From Stella humosa (lineage in GTDB: Bacteria > Pseudomonadota > Alphaproteobacteria > ATCC43930 > Allostellaceae), in assembly GCF_006738645.1 (NCBI RefSeq), contig NZ_AP019700.1, forward strand, positions 1,376,001 to 1,440,000: 64,000 nucleotides of DNA. The letters run 5' to 3'. Positions 33,597-47,351 of this stretch are shown here, in pieces; positions within the stretch are counted from its first letter, which is position 1; every line of letters begins with the position of its first letter. The position numbers and the translations under genes were made by a program. Under the pieces are notes generated by a model that saw nothing but the letters and a program-made list of their open reading frames with translations, was not told where the DNA came from and searched no databases.

Positions 33597-34649
33597 ATGG
33601 AAGCACCTTCGCCCACCGCCATCGCCGACGGCCGGGAGCAGCTCGGCCGCCTGTGGCGCCGCGGCTGCGAGTTCCTCGGCACGCGCTACGCCATTCTGGG
33701 CGGGGCGATGACCTGGGTGTCGGAGCGCAACCTGGTTGCCGCCATCTCGAATGCCGGCGGCTTCGGTGTCATCGCGTCCGGCTCGATGAGCCCCGAGCGC
33801 CTGGACGAGGAGATTGCGGCCACTGCCGCACTGACCGACCGGCCCTTCGGCGTCAACCTGATCACGCTGCACCCCCAGCTCCTGGAACTGGTTGCGGTCT
33901 GCGCGGCGCGCGGCGTCAGCCATGTGGTGCTGGCGGGCGGCCTGCCGCCGGGGCCGGCGGTGGCGGCCATCAAGGCCGCCGGTGCCAAGGCGATCTGCTT
34001 TGCGCCGGCCCTCTCCATCGCCCGCAAGCTCGTGCGATCGGGCGTGGATGCCATCGTCATCGAGGGCATGGAGGCGGGCGGCCATATCGGCCCCGTCGCC
34101 ACCAGCGTCCTGGCGCAGGAGATCCTGCCCCACCTGCACGAGGTACCGGTGTTCGTCGCCGGTGGCATCGGCCGCGGCGAGGCGATGGTCAGCTACCTGG
34201 ACATGGGGGCGGCCGGCTGCCAGCTCGGTTCCCGCTTCGTCTGCGCCACGGAATCGATCGCCCATCCGGCCTTCAAGAAGGCCTTCCTGCGCGCCAACGC
34301 CCGCGACGCGGTGCCGTCGATCCAGATGGATGCCCGCTTCCCGGTGATCCCGGTGCGGGCGCTGGCCAACGCCGCCACCAAGCGTTTCGCCGACAAGCAG
34401 CGCGAGGTGATCCTGCGCTTCGACGCGGGCGAGCTGAACCAGAAGGAAGCCCAGCTCGAGATCGAGCATTTCTGGGCGGGTGCGCTCCGCCGCGCGGTGG
34501 TCGACGGCGATGTCGAGACCGGCTCCATCATGGCCGGCCAGTCGGTCGGCATGGTGACGCAGGAGCAGCCGACGGCCGAGATCATCGCCGAACTGGTCGA
34601 GCAGGCGGCGGCCGCCCTCACGCTGCGCGGGGCCGGGGCCGCCCGGTGA
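33597..34649 (+). CDS. Nitronate monooxygenase / FabK-like FMN enzyme
   Basis: A 350-residue TIM-barrel flavoprotein of the 2-nitropropane dioxygenase family. FMN-binding features: ILGGAMTWVSERNLVAAISNAGGFGVIASGSM, GVDAIVIEGMEAGGHIG with the catalytic-region His, VPVFVAGGIG, and GAAGCQLGSRFVCATES. It may oxidise nitronates or act as an FMN enoyl reductase; sequence alone does not separate these. It lies 5 bases after lysC and overlaps the ptsP start by one base (TGATG), so the three form an operon. Confidence 0.88.
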   Translation: MEAPSPTAIADGREQLGRLWRRGCEFLGTRYAILGGAMTWVSERNLVAAISNAGGFGVIASGSMSPERLDEEIAATAALTDRPFGVNLITLHPQLLELVAVCAARGVSHVVLAGGLPPGPAVAAIKAAGAKAICFAPALSIARKLVRSGVDAIVIEGMEAGGHIGPVATSVLAQEILPHLHEVPVFVAGGIGRGEAMVSYLDMGAAGCQLGSRFVCATESIAHPAFKKAFLRANARDAVPSIQMDARFPVIPVRALANAATKRFADKQREVILRFDAGELNQKEAQLEIEHFWAGALRRAVVDGDVETGSIMAGQSVGMVTQEQPTAEIIAELVEQAAAALTLRGAGAAR

Positions 34650-36913
34650 TGGAAACGGCCGGCGGCGCGTCGGGGTCTCGCCGGCTCCTGCGCCGCCTGC
34701 GCGACCTGATGGCCAGCGGCGGCACGGCCCAGGAACGGCTCGACCGCATCGTCACCCTGATCGCCGGCGAGATGGTGGCCGAGGTCTGCTCCTGCTACAT
34801 CCGCCGCGCCGGCGAGGTGCTGGAGCTGTTCGCGACCGAGGGGCTGCGGCCCGAGGCCGTCCACCGCACCCGCCTGCGTGTCGGCGAGGGGCTGGTCGGC
34901 GACATCGCCGCCCATGCCCGCCCCCTGGCGCTGGCCCAGGCCCAGACCCACCCGCAGTTCGCCTACCGCCCGGAGACGGGCGAGGAGGTCTATCACTCGC
35001 TGATGGGCGTGCCGATCCTGCGCGGCGGCAATGTCCATGGCGTGCTGGTGGTGCAGAACCGCACCCAGCGCGCCTATACCGAGGAAGAGTCCGAGACCCT
35101 CCAGACCGTCGCCATGGTGCTGGCCGAGCTGGTGGCGTCGGGCGATCTCGTGAACCCGATCGAGCTGGCGCCGGCCGAGGGTGCGGGCATGCTGCCTACC
35201 CGCTTCGAGGGCACGAAGCTGGTGGCGGGCCTCGCCATGGGCCAGGCCGTGCTGCACGAGCCGCGCATCGTCATCCGCCGCATCGTCGCCGAGGACCCGG
35301 CCGTCGAGCTCGACCGGCTGCGCGAGGCGCTGGCGCGCATGCAGTCGGCGCTCGACGCCCTGCTGGCGGCCGACGACGTGATGGCCGGCGGCGAGCACAA
35401 GGACATCCTGGAGACCTATCGGATGTTCGCCGAGGACCGCGGCTGGATCCAGCGCATCCGCGAGGCGATCCGCGGCGGCCTGACGGCGGAGGCCGCCGTC
35501 CAGAAGGTGCAGGACGACACGCGTGTGCGCATGCACACGATCACCGACCCCTACCTGCGCGAGCGCCTGCTCGACCTGCAGGACCTGACCAACCGGCTGC
35601 TGCAGCATCTGGCGGGCGAGGATGGCGGGCCGGGCGAGCTGCCGGCCGACGCCATCGTCATCGCCCGCACGATGGGCCCGGCGGAGCTGCTGGACTATGA
35701 CCGCAGCCGGCTGCGCGGGCTGGTGCTGGAGGAGGGGTCGCAGACCGCCCACGTCACCATCGTCGCCCGCGCGCTCGACATTCCCGTGGTCGGCGGTGCC
35801 GAGGACATCATCGCCCGCGTCGAGCCGGGCGACCTGGTGCTGGTCGACGGCGTCAACGGCCAGGTGCTGCTGCGCCCGGGCGAGGACGTGCAGCAGCGCT
35901 TCGTCGAGGGCATGCGCGCGCGTGCCCAGCAGCAGGCGGCCTATGCCGCCATCCGCGACCTGCCGGCCGAGACGCTGGACGGGCAGCGGGTGGCGCTGCA
36001 CCTCAATGCCGGGCTGCTGATCGACCTGCCGCAACTGGACGCGACCGGCGCCGACGGCGTCGGGCTCTACCGCACCGAGATCCCGTTCATGGTGCGCGCC
36101 AGCTTTCCCGACGTGGCGGCCCAGACCGGCATCTATCGCGGTGTGCTCTACCAGGCGGGCGAGCGCCCGGTGACCTTCCGCACGCTGGATGTGGGCGGCG
36201 ACAAGCGGCTGCCCTACCTGCCGCCCTCGCAGGACGAGAACCCGGCGCTGGGCTGGCGGGCCATCCGCATGTCGCTCGACCGGCCGGCGATGCTCAGCCA
36301 CCAACTGCGCGCTCTGCTGACCGCGGCCGATGGGCACCTGCTGCGGGTCATGTTCCCGATGGTGGCCGAGGTGGCCGAGCTGGAGGCCGCCCGCACCATC
36401 CTGGAGCGCGAGCGCCGCCGGCTGGCCGAGCGCGGGGTGGCCCCGGCCCGGATCGAGGTCGGCGTGATGATGGAGGTGCCGAGCCTGGCCTTCCAGCTCG
36501 ATGCCCTGCTGCCGCGCATCGACTTCCTGTCGGTCGGCTCCAACGACCTGATGCAGTTCCTTTTCGCCTGCGACCGGGGCAATCCCAAGGTGTCGGGCCG
36601 CTACGACGTGCTGTCGCCACCGGCGCTGACCTTCCTGAAACGGCTGACGGATGCGTGCGCCGCGGGCGGCGTGCCGCTTGCCGTCTGCGGCGAAATGGCC
36701 GCCCGGCCGCTGGAGGCCATGGCGCTTGTCGGTCTCGGCATACGCGTGTTATCGATGCCCGCGGCCTCCGTCGGTCCGGTGAAGACGATGGTGCGCAGCC
36801 TGCGATCGGCGCCGCTCGCGTCCTACCTTGAGCGCCACATGGCTTCGGCCACTCGCAGTTTGCGCAATCAATTGAAGGCCTTCGCGCAAGACCATGGCGT
36901 GATCGTCGAATAG
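34649..36913 (+). CDS. ptsP: Phosphoenolpyruvate-protein phosphotransferase of the nitrogen PTS (EI-Ntr)
   Basis: First component of the PTS-Ntr phosphorelay, 754 residues. An N-terminal GAF domain (about 20-165) precedes the EI domains. The phosphoacceptor His368 lies in EEGSQTAHVTIVARALDIP. The C-terminal PEP-binding barrel carries GVGLYRTEIPFM, FRTLDVGGDKRLPYLP, the MFPMVAEVAELEAAR block, VGVMMEVPSLAFQ, FLSVGSNDLMQ and the catalytic Cys in LAVCGEMAARP. GAF plus EI defines PtsP, which senses nitrogen or carbon status and phosphorylates NPr. The downstream HTH gene is 159 bases away. Confidence 0.96.
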   Translation: METAGGASGSRRLLRRLRDLMASGGTAQERLDRIVTLIAGEMVAEVCSCYIRRAGEVLELFATEGLRPEAVHRTRLRVGEGLVGDIAAHARPLALAQAQTHPQFAYRPETGEEVYHSLMGVPILRGGNVHGVLVVQNRTQRAYTEEESETLQTVAMVLAELVASGDLVNPIELAPAEGAGMLPTRFEGTKLVAGLAMGQAVLHEPRIVIRRIVAEDPAVELDRLREALARMQSALDALLAADDVMAGGEHKDILETYRMFAEDRGWIQRIREAIRGGLTAEAAVQKVQDDTRVRMHTITDPYLRERLLDLQDLTNRLLQHLAGEDGGPGELPADAIVIARTMGPAELLDYDRSRLRGLVLEEGSQTAHVTIVARALDIPVVGGAEDIIARVEPGDLVLVDGVNGQVLLRPGEDVQQRFVEGMRARAQQQAAYAAIRDLPAETLDGQRVALHLNAGLLIDLPQLDATGADGVGLYRTEIPFMVRASFPDVAAQTGIYRGVLYQAGERPVTFRTLDVGGDKRLPYLPPSQDENPALGWRAIRMSLDRPAMLSHQLRALLTAADGHLLRVMFPMVAEVAELEAARTILERERRRLAERGVAPARIEVGVMMEVPSLAFQLDALLPRIDFLSVGSNDLMQFLFACDRGNPKVSGRYDVLSPPALTFLKRLTDACAAGGVPLAVCGEMAARPLEAMALVGLGIRVLSMPAASVGPVKTMVRSLRSAPLASYLERHMASATRSLRNQLKAFAQDHGVIVE

Positions 36914-36990
36914 GTGGTTACATGAGCGTCCGCCCCTGCAAGGCGGGCGCGGTTCATCCGGGGGGATGGGCAACAATGGGAGCGGACACG

Positions 36991-37008
36991 GCCGTTTGGG
37001 GAAACGGC
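36991..37008. other. Short hairpin between ptsP and the rodZ-like gene
   Basis: GCCGTTT, loop GGGG, AAACGGC forms a perfect 7-bp stem in the 159-base gap. There is no T-run. It may be part of the leader of the downstream gene or a weak terminator of ptsP. Confidence 0.35.
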
Positions 37009-37072
37009 AGCGTTCCGTGTTGGCGGCGCCGGATCGGCGCGGAGGCGAAATAGACCGCAAAGGCGGCGGTGG

Positions 37073-38149
37073 ATGCAGCTCGGGGCAACGAATTTGGGGA
37101 TCGACTTCAACGGGCCGCAAAGCGGCGGCGAGCGCGCGCGTGGCCGCGGCGTCGGCGCCCTGTTGCGCCAGACGCGGATCGGTCGCGGCGAGGACCTGCG
37201 TCGCGTGGCGACGCGCCTGAAGATTCGCTATCCCTATCTGGCCGCTATCGAGGAGGGCCGCTTCGACAAGCTGCCCGGCATCACCTACGCCGTCGGCTTC
37301 GTGCGGACCTATGCCGAGCATCTGGGCCTCGACGGCGCCGAGATGGTGCGCCGCTTCAAGCAGGAAACCTCCAGCGTCGACAACCGGACCGAGCTGGTCT
37401 TTCCTGAGCCGACTTCAGAAACCAATGTACCTGGCGGCGCCATCCTGTTGATTTCGCTGGTCTTGGCCGTCGTCGGCTATACCGGCTGGTTCTACATGAC
37501 CGAGCGCGAGGATGTGCGCCCGGAGCTCGTCGCGGCCGTGCCGTCGCACCTGGCCGCGCCGATGGCGTCCATCGCCCTGCCGGCCGGCGGACGCTCGCAG
37601 TCGCCGGCGTCGCTGACCGAGATGCCGCCGGCACCCACCCGCGAGGTGCTGGCCCGCTTCTCGCCCGAGGTGGTCGTCAGCCCGCCCAGCGATGCCGCCG
37701 ATGCTGCCCGCCGGGCCGCGGCCACGGCGCGCATGGATGCCACGCCGCCGGCCTGGATGCCGCCGCAGCCGCCCGCACCGGCCCAGCCCGTGCGCTCGGC
37801 CATGGAGGCACAGGCCGCGACCGTGGCGCCGCGCGCCGAGCCCGAGGTCCAGCGGATGTTCGGCGCCACCAGCCCCGACAGCCGGGTCGTCGTGCGCGCC
37901 GTGGCGGACTCGTGGATCCAGGTGCACGACGCCGACAGCAACCTGCTGATGACCCGGGTGCTGCGCCCGGGCGAGGGCTATCGCGTGCCCGATCGCCGCG
38001 GCGTGACGATGCGCACGGGCAATGCCGGTGGCCTGGAAATCTATGTCGACGGTCGCGTCGTGCCCTCCATCGGGCCGATCGGCGGCGTCCGTCGCAACGT
38101 GGCGCTCGACGCCGAGCGCCTGATCGCGGGCTCCGCCGTTCCGGAATAG
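37073..38149 (+). CDS. RodZ-like helix-turn-helix membrane protein (HTH_25 / DUF4115)
   Basis: A 358-residue bitopic protein. A cytoplasmic HTH domain (about 25-95: VGALLRQTRIGRGEDLRRVATRLKIRYPYLAAIEEGRFDKLPGITYAVGFVRTYAEHLGLD) is followed by one transmembrane helix (about 123-143, AILLISLVLAVVGYTGWFYM). A Pro/Ala-rich linker leads to a C-terminal DUF4115 beta domain (DSWIQVHDADSNLLMTRVLRPGEGYRVP). This is the RodZ layout, linking MreB to the cell-shape machinery. It precedes ispG, as rodZ-like genes often do. Confidence 0.9.
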   Translation: MQLGATNLGIDFNGPQSGGERARGRGVGALLRQTRIGRGEDLRRVATRLKIRYPYLAAIEEGRFDKLPGITYAVGFVRTYAEHLGLDGAEMVRRFKQETSSVDNRTELVFPEPTSETNVPGGAILLISLVLAVVGYTGWFYMTEREDVRPELVAAVPSHLAAPMASIALPAGGRSQSPASLTEMPPAPTREVLARFSPEVVVSPPSDAADAARRAAATARMDATPPAWMPPQPPAPAQPVRSAMEAQAATVAPRAEPEVQRMFGATSPDSRVVVRAVADSWIQVHDADSNLLMTRVLRPGEGYRVPDRRGVTMRTGNAGGLEIYVDGRVVPSIGPIGGVRRNVALDAERLIAGSAVPE

Positions 38150-38164
38150 CGCCGGGTGCCATCC

Positions 38165-38192
38165 TTGCCGTCGGGTGGCGATCCTATATAAG
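38165..38192 (+). promoter_or_regulatory. Candidate sigma-70 promoter of ispG
   Basis: TTGCCG (38165-38170), 16 bases, TATAAG (38187-38192), inside the AT-rich CCTATATAAGG. The ispG ATG is 27 bases downstream. The CTATATAAG core is shared with the infA promoter region. Confidence 0.5.
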
Positions 38193-38218
38193 GGGCCGCG
38201 CATTCCCAGAGGCCGCCG

Positions 38219-39367
38219 ATGACCGTTCGCGCCTATCGCGAGATTCAACGCCGCAAGTCCCGTCAGGTCATGGTTGGCGCCGTGCCCGTGGGCGGCGACG
38301 CGCCGATCACCGTGCAGTCGATGACCAACACGCCGACCTCGGACGCCGCGGCCACCATCGCCCAGGTGCAGGCGCTGGAGGAGGCGGGCGCCGACATCGT
38401 GCGCGTGTCCTGCCCCGACGTGGAATCGACCGCGGCCCTGAAGGCGATCGTGCGCGCCGCCAAGGTGCCGATCGTGGCCGACATCCACTTCCACTATAAG
38501 CGCGCGATCGAGGCGGCGGAGGCGGGTGCGGCCTGCCTGCGCATCAATCCCGGCAACATCGGCAGTGCGGCCCGCGTGCGCGAGGTGGTAAAGGCGGCCC
38601 GCGACCATGGCTGCTCCATGCGCATCGGCGTCAATGCCGGCAGCCTGGAGCGCCACCTGCTCGAGAAGTACGGCGAGCCTTGCCCGGAGGCTATGGTCGA
38701 GAGCGCGCTCGACCACGCCCGCATCCTGGAGGACAACGACTTCCGGGAGTTCAAGATTTCCTGCAAGGCGTCCGACGTGTTCCTGGCCGTCGCCGCCTAC
38801 CAACAGTTGGCCGACGCCTGCGACTATCCGCTGCACCTGGGCATCACCGAGGCGGGCGGCCTGCGCGGCGGCACGGTGAAGTCCGCGATCGGCATGGGAT
38901 CGCTCCTGTGGGCCGGCATCGGCGACACCATCCGCGTGTCGCTGTCGGCCGACCCGGTGGAGGAGATCAAGGCCGGCTTCGAGATCCTGAAGTCGCTCGG
39001 CCTGCGCCGCCGGGGCGTCACCGTCATCTCGTGCCCGTCCTGTGCCCGCCAGCAGTTCGACGTGATCCGCACGGTCGAGATCCTGGAAGAGCGTCTGGCC
39101 CACATCACCACGCCGATGACGCTGTCGGTGATCGGCTGCGTCGTGAACGGCCCGGGCGAGGCGCGCGAGACCGACCTTGGCTTCACCGGCGGCGGCAACA
39201 ACACCCACCAGGTCTATGTCGCGGGCGTCCCGCACCATCGCCTGAAGGATGCCGGCATCGTCGACCACCTGGTCGAGATGGTCGAGAAGAAGGTGGCCGA
39301 GATCGAGGCGGCTAAGGCCGCCGAGACCGCCGCCCAGGTCGAGCCGGCGGACGCCGCCGCAAGCTGA
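38219..39367 (+). CDS. ispG: 4-hydroxy-3-methylbut-2-enyl diphosphate synthase (flavodoxin type)
   Basis: Fourth-last [4Fe-4S] step of the MEP isoprenoid pathway, converting MEcPP to HMBPP. The 382 residues include [53 protein letters not shown] and GVNAGSLE. The iron-sulfur cysteines are in ISCPSCARQ and [14 protein letters not shown]-terminal tail is rich in Lys, Glu and Ala. hisS starts 31 bases after its stop, a common alphaproteobacterial arrangement. Confidence 0.97.
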   Translation: MTVRAYREIQRRKSRQVMVGAVPVGGDAPITVQSMTNTPTSDAAATIAQVQALEEAGADIVRVSCPDVESTAALKAIVRAAKVPIVADIHFHYKRAIEAAEAGAACLRINPGNIGSAARVREVVKAARDHGCSMRIGVNAGSLERHLLEKYGEPCPEAMVESALDHARILEDNDFREFKISCKASDVFLAVAAYQQLADACDYPLHLGITEAGGLRGGTVKSAIGMGSLLWAGIGDTIRVSLSADPVEEIKAGFEILKSLGLRRRGVTVISCPSCARQQFDVIRTVEILEERLAHITTPMTLSVIGCVVNGPGEARETDLGFTGGGNNTHQVYVAGVPHHRLKDAGIVDHLVEMVEKKVAEIEAAKAAETAAQVEPADAAAS

Positions 39368-39398
39368 ATTCCGCTCCTAACCTTACGTCAGGCCACCG

Positions 39399-40643
39399 AT
39401 GAAGTCCTTGCAGCCGGTTCGCGGCACCCATGACCTGTTGCCCGATGCCTTCCGGCGTCACCGGCACGTCGCCGGCCGGGCCAAGGCGATCGCCGAGACC
39501 TATGGCTTCCAGGAACTGGCGACGCCGATCTTCGAGTTCGCCGAGGTCTTCAAGCGCACCCTGGGCGACACGTCCGACGTCGTCTCCAAGGAGATGTACA
39601 GCTTCACCGACCGCGGCGGCGAGGAGATCACGCTGCGGCCGGAAGGCACGGCCGGCGTGTGCCGGGCGGTCATCTCCAACGGTCTGCGCCAGAGCCTGCC
39701 GGGCAAGTTCTTCTATGACGGCCCGATGTTCCGCTACGAGCGGCCGCAGAAGGGCCGCCAGCGCCAGTTCCACCAGATCGGCATCGAGCTGTTGGGGGTC
39801 GAGGGGCCGCTGGCCGACATCGAGGCGATCGCGCTCGGCGCCCACATCCTGAAGGACCTGGGCATCCTCGAGAAGACGACGCTGGAGCTGAACACGCTGG
39901 GCGACCAGGAAAGCCGGGCCGCCTATCGCGCCGTGCTGGTCGACTATTTCACCGCCCACCTGGCCGACCTGTCCGAGGACAGCCGCGCCCGGCTCGACCG
40001 CAACCCGCTGCGCATCCTCGATTCCAAGGACGAGGGCGATCGCCGGCTGGTGGTGGGCGCGCCGTCCTTCCAGGAATACCTGACGCCGGCCGCGCGCGCC
40101 TTCTTCGCCACCGTGACCACCGGGCTGGATGCCATCGGCATCGCTTTCAAGCTGAACCCGCGGCTGGTGCGGGGCCTCGATTACTACTGCCACTCGGCCT
40201 TCGAGTTCACGACGACCGAGTTGGGTGCCCAGGGCACCGTGCTGGGCGGCGGGCGCTATGACGGCCTGATCGAGATGATGGGCGGGCCGGCGACGCCGGG
40301 CGTGGGCTGGGCGGCCGGCATCGAGCGGCTGGCGATGATGGTGGCCGACGTGGCGCCGTCGGTGCGGCCGATCGCGATCGTGCCGCTGGGGGAGGCGGCC
40401 GAGCTGGCGGCGCTCAAGCTGACCCAGGAACTGCGCCATGCCGGGCTGGCCGTCGACCTTGGCTATTCCGGCAATCTCGGCCGGCGGCTGAAGCGGGCCG
40501 ACCGCATGGGCGCCCGTGTCGCCGTCATCCTGGGCGACGACGAACTGGCGCGCGGCGCGGCCATGGTGCGCGACCTCGACACGGGCGACCAGGCCGAGGT
40601 TGAGCTGTCGGCGCTGCAGGATCGCCTGGCGCAGTTCCGCTAG
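39399..40643 (+). CDS. hisS: Histidyl-tRNA synthetase
   Basis: Class II aminoacyl-tRNA synthetase charging tRNA-His, 414 residues. Motifs: RGTHDLLPDAF near the N-terminus, motif 2 region FYDGPMFRYERPQKGRQRQFHQIGIE, the histidine-specific loops VRGLDYYCHSAFEF and VLGGGRYDGLI, motif 3 GVGWAAGIERL, and an anticodon-binding alpha/beta domain from about residue 325. hemA follows after 8 bases. Confidence 0.97.
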   Translation: MKSLQPVRGTHDLLPDAFRRHRHVAGRAKAIAETYGFQELATPIFEFAEVFKRTLGDTSDVVSKEMYSFTDRGGEEITLRPEGTAGVCRAVISNGLRQSLPGKFFYDGPMFRYERPQKGRQRQFHQIGIELLGVEGPLADIEAIALGAHILKDLGILEKTTLELNTLGDQESRAAYRAVLVDYFTAHLADLSEDSRARLDRNPLRILDSKDEGDRRLVVGAPSFQEYLTPAARAFFATVTTGLDAIGIAFKLNPRLVRGLDYYCHSAFEFTTTELGAQGTVLGGGRYDGLIEMMGGPATPGVGWAAGIERLAMMVADVAPSVRPIAIVPLGEAAELAALKLTQELRHAGLAVDLGYSGNLGRRLKRADRMGARVAVILGDDELARGAAMVRDLDTGDQAEVELSALQDRLAQFR

Positions 40644-40651
40644 GCCGGTCC

Positions 40652-41910
40652 TTGGCCGCCGACGTCCTGTCGCGGCTCGGGCTCGTCGGCCTCAGCCACC
40701 ACACCGCGCCGGCGCCGCTGCGCGACCGCATCGCGGCCGAGGAGGCGATGGCCGTGGTGTGGGCCGACCGCTTCGCCGGCCTGGCGGAAGAGACGCTGGT
40801 GCTGGTCACCTGCGACCGGGTCGACGCCTTCGTGGTGGCGGCCGACCCGGCGCCCTTGCTGGAGCGGATGGCCGATGACTTCGCGGCCGCCGGCGGGCTC
40901 GACCGGCTGGGCGCGCATGGCTATCGCCGGCTGGCCGGCGATGCGGTGCGCCATCTCTACCGGGTCGGCGCCTCGCTCGACAGCATGGTGGTGGGCGAGC
41001 CGCAGGTGCTGGGCCAACTGAAGGAGGCCGACCGTCGCGCCCGCCAGATCGGCCGGATCGGGCCGGTGCTGGACCTGGCGCTGTCCGGCGCCTATGCGGC
41101 GGCCAAGCGCGTGCGCAGCGAGACGGCGGTCGGCCAGCGCCCGGTCTCGATCGCGGCCGCCGCCGGCCATGTCGCGCGCGACATCCATGGCGACCTGTCG
41201 GGCCTGGTGGTGCTGGTGGTCGGCACGGCCGAGATGGGGGAACTGCTGGTCGATGCCCTGACGGCGGCCGGGCTCGGCCGGCGGGCGGTCGCCGACACCG
41301 GCGGCCCGCGGCCGGCGGCCCAGGCCCGGCGGCTGGACGCGACCCTGGTGCCGTTCGATCGCCCGGCGTCGGTGGTCTCGGCCTGCGACGTGCTGGTCTG
41401 CGCCACCTCTGGCGGGGCGGGGCCGGCCATTCCGGCCGCCGTGGTGGCCGAGGCGATGCGCCTGCGGCGCCGGCGCCCGCTGTTCCTGGTGGACGCGGCC
41501 ATGCCGGCCGGCATAGACCCGGCAGCGCAGGCGCTGGACGGCGTGTTCCTCTACAGCCTGGCCGACCTGGAGCGCTTGGCGATCGACGGGCGGGCGATGC
41601 GGGCGGGCGCCGCGTCGGCGGCCGAGGCGATCGTCGAGGAGGAACTGGCCCGCCTGGCGGAGCGGATCGGCGCGCGCGACGCGGCACCGGCCATCCGCGA
41701 CCTGGCCGACCGGTTCGAGCGCGAGCGGCGGCGGGCGCTGGCGGATGGCGGCGGCGATGCGGAGCGGGCGACGGCCCTGCTGGTCGCGCGCCTGATGCAC
41801 GGGCCGATGGCCGAGCTGCGCCGGCTGGCGGCCGAGGACCCGGCCCAGCGCGCGGCGGCCGAGCGGCTGCTGGCGCGGATGTTCGAGGCAACGAAGGAAG
41901 AAGGTGGATC

Positions 41911-41914
<4 letters not shown>
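40652..41914 (+). CDS. hemA: Glutamyl-tRNA reductase
   Basis: Reduces Glu-tRNA to glutamate-1-semialdehyde in C5 heme synthesis, 420 residues. [16 protein letters not shown] leads to the catalytic-cysteine region, here [12 protein letters not shown], where the usual Asn after Cys is Asp. [17 protein letters not shown] is well kept. The NADPH loop reads [15 protein letters not shown] rather than GAGEMG, an unusual loss of the second glycine. A helical dimerisation tail follows. The start is TTG, 8 bases after hisS. Likely functional but somewhat divergent. Confidence 0.87.
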
Positions 41915-42992
<1,078 letters not shown>

Positions 42993-42996
<4 letters not shown>

Positions 42997-43850
42997 CCGG
43001 GGCGAGCGACGCCGGCAGCGAGGCGCTGGTCGCCGATGCGGCGGCCAGGCTGGCGGCGGCCGGCATCGAGGATGCCCGGCGCGAGGCGCGCTTGATCCTG
43101 GCGCATGCCGCCTTGTCCCCGGGACAGGTCCTGTTTCCCCGCGACGTGCGCCTCGACCAGGCGGGCCGCGCCCGCTTTGCCGAAGCGCTCGCCCGCCGGG
43201 TCGCGCGCGAGCCGCTGTCGCGCATCCTGGGCCGGCGGGAGTTCTGGAGCCTGCCCTTCGGATTGGGCCCCGACGCGCTCGACCCCAGGCCGGATACCGA
43301 GACGCTGGTGGAGGCGGTGCTGATGCGCCTCAGCGACCGCGGGCGGGCCTGGCGCATCCTCGACCTCGGCACCGGCAGCGGCTGCATCGCGCTGGCCCTG
43401 CTGAGCGAGCTGCCGGCTGCGGTCGCAGTCGGAGTCGACCGCAGCCCGGCTGCCTGCGGTATCGCCCGCGACAATGCGCACGCGCTCGGGCTGGGCGGGC
43501 GGTTTCACCCGATGGTCGCCGACTGGGGCTCGGCGCTGGGGCCGGGCGGCTTCGACCTGGTGGTGTCCAACCCGCCCTACATCCCCAGCGCCGATATCGC
43601 CGGGCTGGAGCCGGAGGTGGCGCGGCATGATCCGCTGGCGGCCCTGGACGGTGGCGCGGACGGGCTGTCGGCCTATCGCCGGATCGTGCCGGACCTGCCG
43701 CGCCTGCTGGCGCCAGGGGGGCTGGCGGGGCTGGAAATCGGCCTCGACCAGGCGGCATCGGTCGGTGCGCTGCTGGCCGCCGCCGGGCTCGGTCCGGTGG
43801 CGCTGGTGGCCGATCTGGCGGGGCACGACCGTTGCCTGCTGGCGGGGTGA
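42993..43850 (+). CDS. prmC: Release factor glutamine methyltransferase
   Basis: Methylates the Gln of the GGQ motif in RF1 and RF2, 285 residues. The helical N-terminal domain includes [36 protein letters not shown]. The SAM loop is [16 protein letters not shown]. The catalytic NPPY motif is in [26 protein letters not shown] start overlapping the prfA stop (GTGA), the standard prfA-prmC pairing. Confidence 0.97.
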
Positions 43851-44079
43851 AAAGCCCGGCAGGAACCGCCGGAAGTGGTGAAGAAATCGTTGGCGCCGCC
43901 GCCCGGGAGTGTCTAGAGTCCGGGTCCGTAGCCGGTTGTTTCGGCTTGGCGACCCTGATGGTCGCCCCTGTGCCATCGCCAATGGGGTCCGGTCTTGCCG
44001 CTATGCGGCCGACGGATAATCGCGCCCGGAGTGGCCCGCCCCGCATTGGCCTTTGTCCGACCACAAGAACCAAGGTGCC

Positions 44080-44559
44080 ATGAGACCTGGTCCACATAAG
44101 CGTTCGCGCGGCCGTAGCCACAATCCCAACCATTCCGGCCCGTCCAATCCGGGCGGTGGCGGCGGTGGCGGTGGAGGCGGGCAGAATGGCCGCAAGCATC
44201 TGCCGCTTCGGCTGCAGACCTTTGACAGCAACGGCCCCAGCATCAAGATCCGGGGCAACGCCTATCAGGTGTTCGAGAAGTACATAACGCTGGCGCGCGA
44301 AGCGACCTTGTCAGGCGACCGGATCGCCGCCGAGGGCTTCTACCAGCACGCCGAGCATTATTTCCGCATCATCAATGCCGATGGCGGCCCGCAGCCCCAG
44401 AGCATGCAGCGCGGCGGTGGCGAAGGCGAGTATGAGGGCGGCCAGTCCGACGGCAACGGCGATGGCCGCGGCGGGCAGGGCGGCGACGGCAACGACCAGG
44501 GCGAGGCCGTGGCCGTATCGACCGAGCAGCCCCAGCCGGAGCAGGCGTCCGCCGACTGA
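44080..44559 (+). CDS. DUF4167 domain protein
   Basis: A 159-residue protein of the DUF4167 family found mainly in alphaproteobacteria. The basic N-terminus MRPGPHKRSRGRSHNPN, a glycine run, then the conserved core FDSNGPSIKIRGNAYQVFEKYITLAREATLSGDRIAAEGFYQHAEHYFRI and an acidic Gly/Gln-rich tail. RNA binding has been suggested from composition. The ATG at 44080 matches the family start; an in-frame TTG lies 27 bases upstream. It sits between prmC and clpB, as in many relatives. Confidence 0.92.
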   Translation: MRPGPHKRSRGRSHNPNHSGPSNPGGGGGGGGGGQNGRKHLPLRLQTFDSNGPSIKIRGNAYQVFEKYITLAREATLSGDRIAAEGFYQHAEHYFRIINADGGPQPQSMQRGGGEGEYEGGQSDGNGDGRGGQGGDGNDQGEAVAVSTEQPQPEQASAD

Positions 44560-44570
44560 TCGTTCGAATC

Positions 44571-44595
44571 GGGGTGCCGACCAGATCGGCGCCCC
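44571..44595 (+). terminator. Hairpin downstream of the DUF4167 gene
   Basis: GGGGTGCCGA, loop CCAGA, TCGGCGCCCC: a 10-bp stem with one G-U pair, 12 bases after the stop. No T-run. It separates the gene from the clpB promoter region. Confidence 0.5.
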
Positions 44596-44612
44596 CGGGT
44601 CGCAGACATCCT

Positions 44613-44641
44613 CTTGAGTGGCATAACCCCGAAACCCATAT
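44613..44641 (+). promoter_or_regulatory. Candidate heat-shock (sigma-32) promoter of clpB
   Basis: CTTGAG (44613-44618), 16 bases, then CCCATAT (44635-44641), close to the RpoH consensus CTTGAA-N13/17-CCCCATNT. It lies 76 bases before the clpB ATG and after the DUF4167 terminator, where a separate heat-inducible promoter would be expected. Confidence 0.6.
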
Positions 44642-44716
44642 GGGTTCTTGTGGGTTCGCCGGTGCCGCCCTGGGTGGGGCGCCGGTCGGATGCCGATCAA
44701 GGAGGGTATCGCGACC

Positions 44717-47314
<2,598 letters not shown>

Positions 47315-47320
47315 CGAGAC

Positions 47321-47351
47321 GGCCGGCGGCGGGAAGCCGGCGCCGGCCTTT
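47321..47351 (+). terminator. Terminator downstream of clpB
   Basis: GGCCGGC (47321-47327) pairs with GCCGGCC (47342-47348) around a GC-rich loop and is followed by TTT. It starts 7 bases after the clpB stop. Confidence 0.6.
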